Source of the DNA: Acetobacter nitrogenifigens DSM 23921 = NBRC 105050
GTDB lineage: Bacteria; Pseudomonadota; Alphaproteobacteria; Acetobacterales; Acetobacteraceae
Direction of reading: 5' to 3'
NCBI RefSeq assembly: GCF_000429165.1
Contig: NZ_AUBI01000022.1
Location: forward strand, 1 to 44,445
DNA: 44,445 nucleotides
A program made the translations under genes and the position numbers. Each line of letters begins with the position of its first letter. The stretch's first letter is position 1. The notes below the pieces were generated by a model. The model did not search any database. It was not told the DNA's origin and saw nothing but the letters and a program-made list of their open reading frames with translations. Positions 16,310-24,688 of the stretch are shown one piece after another.

Positions 16310-17220
16310 CGACGCCCGACATGCCTCTCCCCCCCTGGCAATGGCCTGAAAGGCGCTGGCGCGCCGCGGTCGGGCGCGCCAGAGCAGGGCGCTCGCTCCA
16401 TCCTGCCTTCTGGCCGGGCGGCGCGCGCTGCGCCTTCGCCATTTCCTTCGATGCCGACCACGACACGATTCCGCTGCGCGATGGCGACGAAAGCCCGATG
16501 CGGATCAGCCAGGGCCATTACGGCAATCGTCGCGGCGTGCCGCGTATTCGCGCGTTGCTGCAACATCATGCGGTACCGACAACTTTTTTTTACCCGGCTG
16601 TTTCTGCCCTCATCTATCCCGATGAGGTACGAGGCATCGTCGCCGACGGGCACGAGATCGGCATCCATTCATGGATTCACGAACGAAATACCCATCTGGA
16701 TGCCGAAACCGAAATGGACCTGACATCGCGCGCACGCGATGTCCTGCAGGATATCAGTCGCAGGCCGGTCGTCGGCATCCGAACGGCAAGCTGGGATTTT
16801 TCGGTCAACACCCTGTCCATCATCCGGCAGATGGGCCTGCTGTACGACAGCAGCCTGATGGCCGACGACGACCCGTACGAACTGGTGCAGGACGGAGAAG
16901 CCACCGGCATCGTCGAACTGCCGCCTGAATGGATCAGGGACGACGCGGTCTATTTCAATTTTGACCGCTTCTCGGCCCTGCGTCCTTATACGGCGCCGCG
17001 TGACGTGCTGGATATCTTTATGGCCGAATTCCAAGGCGCTTATGAGGAAGGCGGTCTCTTCCTGCTGACGCTGCACCCGCACATCAGCGGGCACCGCAGT
17101 CGCATCGGCGTCATTGCCTCCCTTCTTGAAGCCGCCCGACAGAAGGGTGATGTCTGGTTCGCCACGCACCGGCAGGTGGCGGCCTGGTGCGCGACCCAGT
17201 CTCACGGAACGACAGCATGA
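16306..17220 (+). CDS. Polysaccharide-deacetylase-superfamily (CE4) hydrolase, imidase/PuuE/HpPgdA-like
   Basis: A 304-residue protein without a signal peptide. It has the CE4 metal site: the D49-A-D51 motif in AISFDADHD and H121-SWI-H125 in HEIGIHSWIHERNTH, followed by RTASWDFS (the R-x-x-x-W/G loop) and the late His motif LTLHPHISGH. The sequence RISQGHYGNRRGVPRIRALL places it near the HpPgdA/PuuE/cyclic-imide hydrolase branch rather than secreted chitin deacetylases. That branch hydrolyses cyclic imides, allantoin or N-acetyl groups in the cytoplasm. It overlaps the POT gene before it and the isoaspartyl peptidase after it by four bases each (ATGA), so the three are translationally coupled. 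Likely roles are opening a cyclic imide such as aspartimide, or removing an acetyl group from the imported compound. Confidence 0.82.
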   Translation: MTTPDMPLPPWQWPERRWRAAVGRARAGRSLHPAFWPGGARCAFAISFDADHDTIPLRDGDESPMRISQGHYGNRRGVPRIRALLQHHAVPTTFFYPAVSALIYPDEVRGIVADGHEIGIHSWIHERNTHLDAETEMDLTSRARDVLQDISRRPVVGIRTASWDFSVNTLSIIRQMGLLYDSSLMADDDPYELVQDGEATGIVELPPEWIRDDAVYFNFDRFSALRPYTAPRDVLDIFMAEFQGAYEEGGLFLLTLHPHISGHRSRIGVIASLLEAARQKGDVWFATHRQVAAWCATQSHGTTA

Positions 17221-18155
17221 CCACCGTACCAACCCGCACCGTCATTGCCCTGCATGGCGGTTGCGGCGTCATGTCCCGCGCCCTTCTATCCGAGGCGGAA
17301 TGGGAAGACGCGTGCGCAGACATCCGTAAAGCGCTCGAAGCTGGATACACGGTCCTGTCCGAAGGCGGCTCCGCCGTCGAGGCGGTCGAGGCCTGCGTAA
17401 CGGTTCTGGAAGATTCCCCGCATTTCAATGCCGGGCATGGTGCCGCGCTGAATGCCAACGGGCAGCATGAACTCGATGCTTCAATCATGGACGGCGCGAC
17501 CGCGCAGGCGGGCGCCGTCGCGGGCGCCCAGGCGGTCCGCAATCCGGTGCGCCTGGCCCGAAAGCTCATGGGACAGACTATCCCCATGATGCTCGCTGGC
17601 CCCGCCGCAGACGCATACGCCGTTACCCAGGGGTTGGAGACCATGCCCCAATCCTACTTCACTACGCCACGCCGCGCCGAAGCCCTGGCCGCCATGCGCG
17701 CGCACGACCGTTTGGGCACTTTCGCCAGCGAAAGCGAGAAGCACGGCACCGTCGGCGCAGTAGCTCTGGACTGCGCCGGTAACCTCGCGGCCGCCACGTC
17801 CACAGGCGGTTTTACCAACAAGGCGGTCGGCCGGGTGGGCGACAGTGCGGTCATAGGTGCCGGCACCTACGCGCGAAACGGGATCTGCGCGGTCTCCTGC
17901 ACCGGACAGGGTGAACAGTTCATCCGCCATGTCGTGGCACATGATATCGCGGCGCGCATATGCTACGGGAACCAGACCCTTACCGAAGCAGCCCGCACGA
18001 TCCTGGCGGAATCCTTCACGCCCCATGGTATCGGTGGCGGTATTATCGCGATCGACCAAGAGGGCACGATCTGCGCGGAGTTCAATACCGAAGGTATGTT
18101 TCGCGGCTGGATCGATGCCGACGGTGCACTCTTCGTTGCCACCCACAGGGACTGA
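17217..18155 (+). CDS. Isoaspartyl peptidase/L-asparaginase (plant-type Ntn hydrolase)
   Basis: A 312-residue N-terminal-nucleophile hydrolase. It starts TRTVIALHGGCGVM, contains EDSPHFNAGHGAALNANGQHELDASIMDG, and has the autocleavage and nucleophile site H176-G177-T178-V-G. It also has TSTGGFTNKAVGRVGDSAVIGAGTYA and CTGQGEQFIR, which in this family contact the Asp side of the substrate. Cleavage before Thr178 would give the alpha and beta chains, and the mature enzyme hydrolyses beta-aspartyl dipeptides and asparagine. The same superfamily holds glycosylasparaginase. I chose the ATG at 17217, which overlaps the previous stop. It is the last gene of the operon and releases aspartate plus the amine or amino acid partner. 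Confidence 0.9.
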   Translation: MTTVPTRTVIALHGGCGVMSRALLSEAEWEDACADIRKALEAGYTVLSEGGSAVEAVEACVTVLEDSPHFNAGHGAALNANGQHELDASIMDGATAQAGAVAGAQAVRNPVRLARKLMGQTIPMMLAGPAADAYAVTQGLETMPQSYFTTPRRAEALAAMRAHDRLGTFASESEKHGTVGAVALDCAGNLAAATSTGGFTNKAVGRVGDSAVIGAGTYARNGICAVSCTGQGEQFIRHVVAHDIAARICYGNQTLTEAARTILAESFTPHGIGGGIIAIDQEGTICAEFNTEGMFRGWIDADGALFVATHRD

Positions 18156-18182
18156 ACCGCAAGATTCACGGCATCGACGCAA

Positions 18183-18204
18183 CGCGGCCCGGACGGGCCA
18201 CGCG
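18183..18204 (+). terminator. Possible hairpin downstream of the peptide/amide operon
   Basis: GGCCC-GGAC-GGGCC at 18186-18199, extended outward by CGC/GCG with one bulged A, lies about 30 bases after the isoaspartyl peptidase stop. No T-run follows, so intrinsic termination is uncertain. It could be a transcript-stabilising hairpin. Confidence 0.3.
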
Positions 18205-18371
18205 AAGGCATGGAAAACCCGCGTTGGATCGTATCAGTTGGAGGGTTCGAAGAACCGTTGGTTGATGTGCCTTGGCTCTGATTATAAGCTTTTGGCGTGC
18301 TGATTGACGGTTCCTGGGGTCGCTTTCGATCTGCGTTTTGAACAGATCAGGGGCTGCCACCCGCAAGATTG

Positions 18372-18593
18372 CTACGCAGCGCTACTGATCTGTTCCAGGA
18401 AGAGAAAACGGCGCATGTTGTAGACGATATTGGCCAGGCCGATCCTCATCGTGGCCCGGGTGATACCGACAGTTCAGATGAACAATCCCATCTGTGATTT
18501 CTGATCAGCAAAGACATGCTCGACAAGCGAGCGGACCACCGACTTCCTCGCGTTGGACCGCTGGATATGGCGGGGCATGCCCCGAGACACTTG
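18372..18593 (-). pseudogene. IS5-family transposase, C-terminal remnant with in-frame stop
   Basis: The minus strand encodes about 70 residues typical of the C-terminus of IS5 transposases: RKSVVRSLVEHVFADQKSQMGLFI, an in-frame TGA, then TVGITRATMRIGLANIVYNMRRFLFLE. In intact relatives the stop position carries Arg (CGA). Nothing upstream of the fragment belongs to the element, so it is a decayed remnant between the peptide/amide operon and the MFS gene. No terminal repeats were found. Confidence 0.7.
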
Positions 18594-18804
18594 TCATCAC
18601 ATCAACCCCAAGACATAAAAAACGGGAACTCTCCTTTTGAGTGGATACAAAAAGGGGGGCACGTCAAGACACTTAAGCGTGGTTGCGGGGACACGGTCTG
18701 GCCGTTGCCGACATTCGTTATCAGCAGTCATCTAAGAGCGAAGGCTGGAGAATTTCACAATATGACCAAAAGGCAGTGATAGATTTCTTGGATTATACAA
18801 ATCG

Positions 18805-20115
18805 TCACTCGGCCTTTTGCACAGCCCAGCCTGTTTCGCGTAGCGGAGATGAGAGGACGATCGCGATGACAATGCCGATGATCAGTGGCATGAAGGCGCG
18901 CCGATAATCCGCCATCGACAGGTCCACGCCCTTGTGCATGAGAGACGAGACCAGTGGCGACATGACCCCGGTTGTTCCAAACACGAGGAAGTTCATAACA
19001 CCGGCCGCCGTTCCCTTGACCTCAGGCGGGTTAGCTTCTTTCATTGAAGAGAACGGAATCATAGCGGCGCCCGAGGCAATGCCCATGACCAGCGCCACCA
19101 TGTATTTTGGCATTACACCGACCGGGACATACAGGGCGCACAAGCTGGCGGCCAGAAGAACCACCGCGCCACCGATCAGCACAGGTTTGCGACGTCCGAT
19201 CTTGTCGGATATCCACCCCAACAGCGGGCAACCGATCACCCAGCCGATGGGCACCATCGACACGTCCGAAGCCGCAAACGCCATGCTGGTGTGTTCACCA
19301 CCGCTCAGCATCGACGCCCCCCAGCCAAGCGCGCCAATGGTGGTCGGCACGAACAGCAGGCCGCCGATCAGGCCCGCGATCCAGCTTTGGGGGTTGGAGA
19401 AGATAATCCTGAACGGCTTGAGCAGGTTGGTCAGCGTGAAGTCACCGTGATGATGTGCGCTGTCTCCTTGGTCACGAGGCATAATGAACCACACGGCAAC
19501 CGCCAAAATCAGACCAATGGCACTGAATCCAAGCCAGATATGCTCCCAGGAAAAATGGAACGAACCATTGGGATCAATGAGCATCCGCGTGGGTTTTGAG
19601 CCGAACGCCGCGCCTGCCATGCCTAGGCACTGCGTCAATCCCACGAACAGCGCAAGCGTGCGGGCCGGCAGATACCGGGCCGCGACATAGGAAGACCCCA
19701 CAAAAGCGCAGATCGCGCCAATGGCCTGAATGACATAGCCCCCGACACCCGCCACGGCACTCCCTTGGGCGAAAATCAGGCAACCGACAGCCGTAATAAC
19801 AATAAAGCTGGGAAAAATGGCGTGGGCGCCATACCGGTCGAGCAGCACACCGACTACCAGCGCCATCAGCGCATAGACGATATAGTAAGACGCAATCATC
19901 AGACCCAGATGGCTGCTTCCCCATGCGGCCGTCAGCTCGTGCTGCATGATGCCCGGGGCCGAGCGGATGGCATATTGATAGAAATAGAACAGCGCGCAGA
20001 GGAACCACGCCAGAACATAGAGCGGCTGGAGTTTCTGGGGCCCGGTCGGCGCGGCTTGTGCGCCCCCTGCCGCCGACGCGGAAAAAGCAGGCGCAGATAA
20101 AAGTGCAGGCGGCAT
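18805..20115 (-). CDS. MFS transporter downstream of pyruvate decarboxylase
   Basis: A 436-residue major facilitator protein with 12 predicted membrane helices. The MFS helix 2-3 motif appears as GVLLDRYGAHAIFP and again in the second half as GWISDKIGRRKPVL. The start at 20115 (MPPALLSAPAF) is chosen because GGAGC lies just upstream; an in-frame extension to 20226 runs into the pyruvate decarboxylase gene. The helix 1 sequence FYFYQYAIRSAPGIM is seen in organic-anion and sugar-phosphate-type MFS proteins. It is 73 bases downstream of the decarboxylase in the same direction. Import of a carboxylate such as pyruvate or lactate, or export of a product, is possible; the substrate is unknown. Confidence 0.8.
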   Translation of the reverse strand: MPPALLSAPAFSASAAGGAQAAPTGPQKLQPLYVLAWFLCALFYFYQYAIRSAPGIMQHELTAAWGSSHLGLMIASYYIVYALMALVVGVLLDRYGAHAIFPSFIVITAVGCLIFAQGSAVAGVGGYVIQAIGAICAFVGSSYVAARYLPARTLALFVGLTQCLGMAGAAFGSKPTRMLIDPNGSFHFSWEHIWLGFSAIGLILAVAVWFIMPRDQGDSAHHHGDFTLTNLLKPFRIIFSNPQSWIAGLIGGLLFVPTTIGALGWGASMLSGGEHTSMAFAASDVSMVPIGWVIGCPLLGWISDKIGRRKPVLIGGAVVLLAASLCALYVPVGVMPKYMVALVMGIASGAAMIPFSSMKEANPPEVKGTAAGVMNFLVFGTTGVMSPLVSSLMHKGVDLSMADYRRAFMPLIIGIVIAIVLSSPLRETGWAVQKAE

Positions 20116-20188
20116 GGAAGCTCCAGAACAATAAGAATATTCAGACAGACCGGGTAGCCGGCAGGCCACCCGTTGCGCGGAATAATGT

Positions 20189-21886
20189 TTAGTGCGCTGG
20201 CGGACGGGCATTGGCAGTCGCCACATGCCGCCCCCACGAGATCAGTTCGCTGGTGCAGTCATCGCGCGGAATGACACATTCAATCAGAACCGGACCGTCC
20301 TTATGCGCAAGTGCGGCTTTCACGGCCGCGTCCAGCTCGCCGATCGTGGTCGCGCGCAGACCTTTTCCCTTGCCGTCCTCGGCATTGAAACCCTCGACGA
20401 CGGCCGCATAGTCCCAATTTTTGATATTATTGTAGGGACCGTCGTGAATCTCCACCTCGATCGTGTAACCGGCATTGTTGATCAGAAAGATGATAACCGG
20501 CAGCTTGCGCCGCACCATCTGCCCGACTTCCTGCGCAGTGAGCTGGAATGAACCATCACCGACCATCAAGATGTTGCGCCGCTCCGGCGTGGCGACAGCG
20601 TAGCCGAACATGGCAGGCACCGACCAGCCAATATGGCCCCACTGCATTTCGTATTCCACGCGAGCGCCACGGGGGAGTTTCGTGCGGGCCACGTTGAACC
20701 ACGAGTCGCCCGTCTCGCCAAAGATCGTCGTTTCTGACGTCACAATGGATTGCAACGTGCGCTGTATGTGCTCACGGGTGAGCTTGCCGCCCTTTGCCGG
20801 TGCTTCCATGGTATTTTCCGCGACGCCGCCGCCGATACGGCGGTATTCGACCATCGTCGCGTCTTTCTTCGCCTTCCCGGCAAACTGCTTCGCCACACCG
20901 TCCAGAAGATCGCGCAGATGGATGGAGTCAAAAGCCAGATCAGCGACCTTCGTCACCTCCTTGTCCGCGTTCACCACGTTCGCGCCCTTCGGCCACTCGG
21001 TCCAGCCCTCTGTGGAGTAATCATTGAAAATACAGGCAAGCGCCAGAACGCCGTCGGCCCAGTTGAAGACGTCATTCACCTTGGGCGAACTGGCGCTTCC
21101 CCAGAATGTGCCGATGTAACCGGGATGATCCTCGGGGAAGAAGCTCTTGGCCGCGCCCATGGTGGCGACACTGCAGCCCAGCGCATCCGCCAGACGAATA
21201 GCGGCCTCTTCCGCGCCCGCCGCACGCAGCTTGCTGCCAATCAGGATGACCGGTTTTTCCTTTTTCTCGATGAACTCAGCTACGGCCTTCACGGCCGCCT
21301 TGAGCGTATCCGCATCGGATGGCGCATCGGAGACGACGGCGCTGATCGGCCCGGGCGCACGGCAGGACTGTCCTGACACGTTGCACGCAATCTCGATATA
21401 GGCCGGCTTCTTCTCCCTCAACGCCGTCCGGATAACGTAGTCGATCTTTTCGGGCGCATCTTCTGCGGAGGTAATGGAAACTGCGGCGCAGGTGAGTTCC
21501 TTTGCGATGCGGAGCTGATACCCGTAATCGGTGGTGCCGATCGTATGATGAAGGATATGACCGCTGCCGTGATCGTTGGAGTTGGGCGCACCCGAAACCA
21601 GAATGACCGGCAGATTTTCCGCATAGGCCCCGCCAATGGCATTCAGCGCGGAGAGGGCGCCGACACTGAACGTAACAACCGCCGCCGCCGCGCCATTGGC
21701 CCGCGCATATCCTTCCGCCGAAAAACCGCAGTTCAGTTCATTGGAGCAGTAAACCTGCTCACACTCTCTGTTCTTCAGAAGCTGGTCGAGTAAAACGAGA
21801 TTGTAATCACCCGCCACGGCGAAGTGATGCTTCAGTCCGATCTGCGCGAAGCGTTCTGCGAGATAGGTGCCTACTGTATAAGACAT
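20189..21886 (-). CDS. pdc: Pyruvate decarboxylase
   Basis: A 565-residue thiamine-diphosphate enzyme, full length. Key residues are at the positions known from the Zymomonas enzyme: Asp27 in VAGDYN, Glu50 in [16 protein letters not shown], and His113/His114 in HILHHTIG. The ThDP/Mg motif starts at [11 protein letters not shown] and runs to [20 protein letters not shown], which contains the active-site Glu. It decarboxylates pyruvate to acetaldehyde and CO2 in the cytoplasm; acetic acid bacteria then oxidise acetaldehyde to acetate. The start has GGAGAG eight bases upstream. The gene is 33 bases downstream of a porin gene and is followed by an MFS transporter, so it belongs to an operon that begins at the FNR-like box near 23791. 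Confidence 0.96.
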   Translation of the reverse strand: MSYTVGTYLAERFAQIGLKHHFAVAGDYNLVLLDQLLKNRECEQVYCSNELNCGFSAEGYARANGAAAAVVTFSVGALSALNAIGGAYAENLPVILVSGAPNSNDHGSGHILHHTIGTTDYGYQLRIAKELTCAAVSITSAEDAPEKIDYVIRTALREKKPAYIEIACNVSGQSCRAPGPISAVVSDAPSDADTLKAAVKAVAEFIEKKEKPVILIGSKLRAAGAEEAAIRLADALGCSVATMGAAKSFFPEDHPGYIGTFWGSASSPKVNDVFNWADGVLALACIFNDYSTEGWTEWPKGANVVNADKEVTKVADLAFDSIHLRDLLDGVAKQFAGKAKKDATMVEYRRIGGGVAENTMEAPAKGGKLTREHIQRTLQSIVTSETTIFGETGDSWFNVARTKLPRGARVEYEMQWGHIGWSVPAMFGYAVATPERRNILMVGDGSFQLTAQEVGQMVRRKLPVIIFLINNAGYTIEVEIHDGPYNNIKNWDYAAVVEGFNAEDGKGKGLRATTIGELDAAVKAALAHKDGPVLIECVIPRDDCTSELISWGRHVATANARPPAH

Positions 21887-21919
21887 GCTGGTCTCTCCGG
21901 TATTGCGTATAGGTTTCTG

Positions 21920-23755
21920 TTATTGAAAGGGAAGATATCGGAATGTGACATAGACTGTATTACCCGATGTCGTCGGGTAGACACTGTTGCCCATGCCGTC
22001 ATTGCCTCGAAAGGCAAATTTCCGGATATAGGTATACTGGACTCCGCCCATGACGCTGCCCCACTGGCCATCGAGGAAATGCCACCACCCGCCGGTCGTA
22101 AACGAGGCCAGTGTCCGCGTCTGCGCGTTGCAGGTCCCGAATTCGATGTCGCAACCGCCGAGATTCTGGTCGGAAACACCATAACCGTACTGGTGACCGT
22201 CGGCCGCCGTATAACGGCGCCGCCCGGCTGTCTCTACACCCCCATAAGCGTACAGCAGCACGGATTTACGGGGATGCCCAATCAGCCCCAACGCCCCACG
22301 CAACTCGGGAATCGGCGTGAGCTGCCCACGACTGTTGAAGGTGGTATCCGGCAAAAGTGAAGGCCCGTAACGGCCAATGCCCTCACCTGCGATGACATTC
22401 CCCGCGAGCTGGAGCTTCGGCGTGCCTAGCGGAACAGTCATGGCGCCACCCACACCACCACCGAATTGTGTGTCCTTATGAGTATGGCTCGCCCCGGGAG
22501 ACTGGATGACGGAGCGAAACCAGCGCGCAAGCCCAAATACCTCGTAATGACCGATTGAAGTATCGATGGCGCCCTTCAGGACGATATCCGGAACCGGATT
22601 GTCCGTGTACTGTGTCTCAGGGTTGAGCAGGACACCGCCGCTATTGGAATAATAAACACGCGGCCCTTCGCTCTCGGCGCCCACGGCTGGCAACCTGCCG
22701 CCGGATGTCATGGAGGAGGAATAGGAAACCGTTGCCTGCGGGTCCTCGATGGAGAGTGCTAGCCAGTATTTCTGCCCCCAGTCCTTACCGATCCGGATCT
22801 GGGGCACGCGGGTGAATGTAATGCCGGGGATCTGGTTATTGTCGGTGACGGCGGGGAGTTGCTCGTTTCTGGGCAGAACGCCCTTCGCATACGCGGTCGT
22901 CAGGCTCCAGGCCTGCCCCATCAGCAGGTGAAAGCCCCAGTCCTTCTGCGTAAATGTAAAATAGCCCTGCCGCAGGCGCGGCGTATAGCCATTGACCTGC
23001 ACGCTATTGGTCGTTCCACCCGCCCCCCCGAAATCGGACTCAATATAGGCTTGCAGGCGCGTTGAAGGGGTGGGGTTCGCTTCGAGCAGGGTGGAGAGAC
23101 GACTGAGCTGGGACGAAAGACGCTCTTCGCTCAACCCGTGGTTGGGACTGTTGGCATAAGGAAAATTGTTCCATGCGGTGGCAGGACCACTGGTCATGTT
23201 CGAGTCGCGCCATATATTTGAAAGTTCCAGAAAACCACCAATCTTGACTGAAATGTTTCCGATACTGAACACGGGCGGCAAACGGTCCACGTCAGTCTGG
23301 GTAATGGCCAGAGGACTGGACGAGCTGAGATCCATTCCCTGCCTTTCAGAGGCAGACGCTGGCTGTCCCGAACTCATGTCCGCCGGGAAAGAACCGCCCA
23401 TATGGAAAAATGGGGATGGTATCTTCGCATCATGAAACGCAATGTCCGACTTGGATGGCGTCATGTTTCTCGAGACCATCCGAGACGACGCAGTCTTCGC
23501 TCCTGATGACGTGCGGATGGTTCGCTCGGGCGAGGGCAGCCGTCCCCTTCCTTGCGACTGTCGTTCATGTCGGCGATTTTCAATCGCCAAAACGCGCCCC
23601 TCCAACTGACGGATCTGCGCCTTAATGGCAGCCAAATCGTCATCGTCATCGGCATGGGCGACATTTCCCGCACCAACGGTCAAACCTGATCCGACGCAGA
23701 ATACAAGAACAGCGCGTATTAAGTCTTGCGGGGATAGGTATACGGAAGGCTTCAT
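21920..23755 (-). CDS. Outer-membrane porin with N-terminal coiled coil
   Basis: A 611-residue exported protein. The signal peptide ends at AHA (about residue 35). A short coiled coil follows (DDDDLAAIKAQIRQLEGRVLAIENRRHE), as in trimeric DcaP-like and carbohydrate porins, then a low-complexity linker and a beta-barrel from about residue 165 (VKIGGFLELSNIWRD) to the C-terminal strand TVYVTFRYLPFQ. Barrel strands such as RLQAYIESDFGGAGG, RLRQGYFTFTQKDWGFHLLMGQAWS and ASFTTGGWWHFLDGQWGS alternate hydrophobic and polar residues. It probably lets a small solute into the periplasm. It is the first gene of the porin, pdc and MFS operon. The ATG at 23755 lacks a strong ribosome site, so the exact start is uncertain. 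Confidence 0.8.
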   Translation of the reverse strand: MKPSVYLSPQDLIRAVLVFCVGSGLTVGAGNVAHADDDDDLAAIKAQIRQLEGRVLAIENRRHERQSQGRGRLPSPERTIRTSSGAKTASSRMVSRNMTPSKSDIAFHDAKIPSPFFHMGGSFPADMSSGQPASASERQGMDLSSSSPLAITQTDVDRLPPVFSIGNISVKIGGFLELSNIWRDSNMTSGPATAWNNFPYANSPNHGLSEERLSSQLSRLSTLLEANPTPSTRLQAYIESDFGGAGGTTNSVQVNGYTPRLRQGYFTFTQKDWGFHLLMGQAWSLTTAYAKGVLPRNEQLPAVTDNNQIPGITFTRVPQIRIGKDWGQKYWLALSIEDPQATVSYSSSMTSGGRLPAVGAESEGPRVYYSNSGGVLLNPETQYTDNPVPDIVLKGAIDTSIGHYEVFGLARWFRSVIQSPGASHTHKDTQFGGGVGGAMTVPLGTPKLQLAGNVIAGEGIGRYGPSLLPDTTFNSRGQLTPIPELRGALGLIGHPRKSVLLYAYGGVETAGRRRYTAADGHQYGYGVSDQNLGGCDIEFGTCNAQTRTLASFTTGGWWHFLDGQWGSVMGGVQYTYIRKFAFRGNDGMGNSVYPTTSGNTVYVTFRYLPFQ

Positions 23756-23790
23756 TCATTGATGTTTATCGACATGGCAGTGGTATGAAC

Positions 23791-23804
23791 TTGATCTACG
23801 TCAA
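23791..23804 (-). promoter_or_regulatory. FNR/CRP-like box upstream of the porin-pdc operon
   Basis: TTGATCTACGTCAA reads TTGACGTAGATCAA on the coding strand. It differs from the FNR consensus TTGATnnnnATCAA at a single position. It lies 36-49 bases upstream of the porin ATG in an AT-rich stretch. Acetic acid bacteria have FNR-type regulators (FnrG, GoxR), so oxygen control of the porin-pdc operon is plausible. No footprint is implied. Confidence 0.55.
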
Positions 23805-23921
23805 ATCATTGTTAAAATATATTTTATTATTTTTTGCAACATCCCGTTGCCTACGGCACAGGCGATGTCACGTGTACCCTGTCCTGTGATAAACAGGGCC
23901 GATGAACGACACATTAGTGAA

Positions 23922-24165
23922 GGTGCTGTCACGTTCACTGGCGTGGGGTATTGGAAGGCGCTTGAGTGATTTTTCAGGCGGGGAGAGCGATCGCGCTATT
24001 CCATTGGGCGAACGCTCTCAGGCGGTGCAGATGTCGGGCGATGGCGTAGTCGACTGAGGCTGGTGGAACGAAGGCGTTACGCACAGCGGAGAAGACTGCG
24101 ACGAAGCGCTGACAGCGTCCCGGTGCTGGAAACCGTCGCATAGCGCGTTTGGACTTGTGACGATT
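23922..24165 (-). mobile_element. IS6-family element, right-end remnant
   Basis: The remnant begins with the IS6 terminal repeat (GGTGCTGTCACGTTCACTGG at 23922) and, on the minus strand, encodes the C-terminal 60 or so residues of the IS6 transposase (RCQRFVAVFSAVRNAFVPPAS to RAFAQWNSAIALPA, stop at 23974). Its inner boundary, near 24150-24165, runs into an IS3-type sequence. The copy is closer to the 40150 element than to the 9709 one in the sub-terminal bases (TGGCGTGGGGTATT). Confidence 0.75.
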
Positions 24166-24665
24166 TTGTGCCGGTGCACTGAGCATTTTATGCTCGCATC
24201 AGGAGAGGCACGGAATCATGGCTGTGACACACACAGAAGAATTTCGCCGTGAGGCGGTAAGGATTGCCTTAAGCAGCGGTTTGTCACGGAGCCGCGTGGC
24301 GGCGGATCTGGGGATTGGCAAATCGACATTGGGACACTGGATTTCGCAGTATCGGACGGTCGAACTGCCAGTGCCTGAACTGCTGGCGGATCTCCCCGGT
24401 GAGACAGAAGAACTCATCGGGGATCGTGGTTATGACAGCAATAAAATCAGGCAGTCTCTCGCAGACCGGAAGATCGCCGTCTGTATTCCGCCGAAGAAGA
24501 ACCGGAAATCAAAACCATTTTACAACTGGCATCTGTATAAGCAGCGTCACCTGATCGAAAATATGTTCGCAAAGCTGAAAGACTGGCGGCGCGTGGCTAC
24601 CTGATATGATCGCTGTGCTCATACATTCATGTCCGCAATCAACATCGCCGGAAGCTTCATCTTCT
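24166..24665 (+). mobile_element. Hybrid scrap: IS3-type left end joined to IS5-type right end
   Basis: The left part carries the start of an IS3-type orfA with a good ribosome site (AGGAGAGG before the ATG at 24218). From about 24360 onward the sequence is the end of an IS5-family transposase. Neither element is complete. The stretch adjoins the IS6 remnant at its left, so three IS families meet within about 700 bases. Confidence 0.6.
24218..24604 (+). pseudogene. Chimeric transposase frame (IS3 OrfA N-terminus fused to IS5 C-terminus)
   Basis: Residues 1-46 (HTEEFRREAVRIALSSGLSR, then a helix-turn-helix ending WISQYR) are OrfA-like. Residues from about 55 on (ELIGDRGYDSNKIRQSLADR, then PPKKNRKSKP and HLIENMFAKLKDWRRVAT) are the IS5-family C-terminal catalytic part, including the Glu-containing HLIENMF motif. 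The frame stops with TGA at 24602, yet the same frame continues with YDRCAHTFMSAINIAGSFIFYL to 24665, which is the normal IS5 ending. The TGA sits where relatives have an Arg codon. The frame is open through the junction, so a short hybrid protein could be made, but it would lack the first catalytic residues. Confidence 0.7.
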
Positions 24666-24688
24666 ATCTCAAAGAATAAGTCCTGAGC

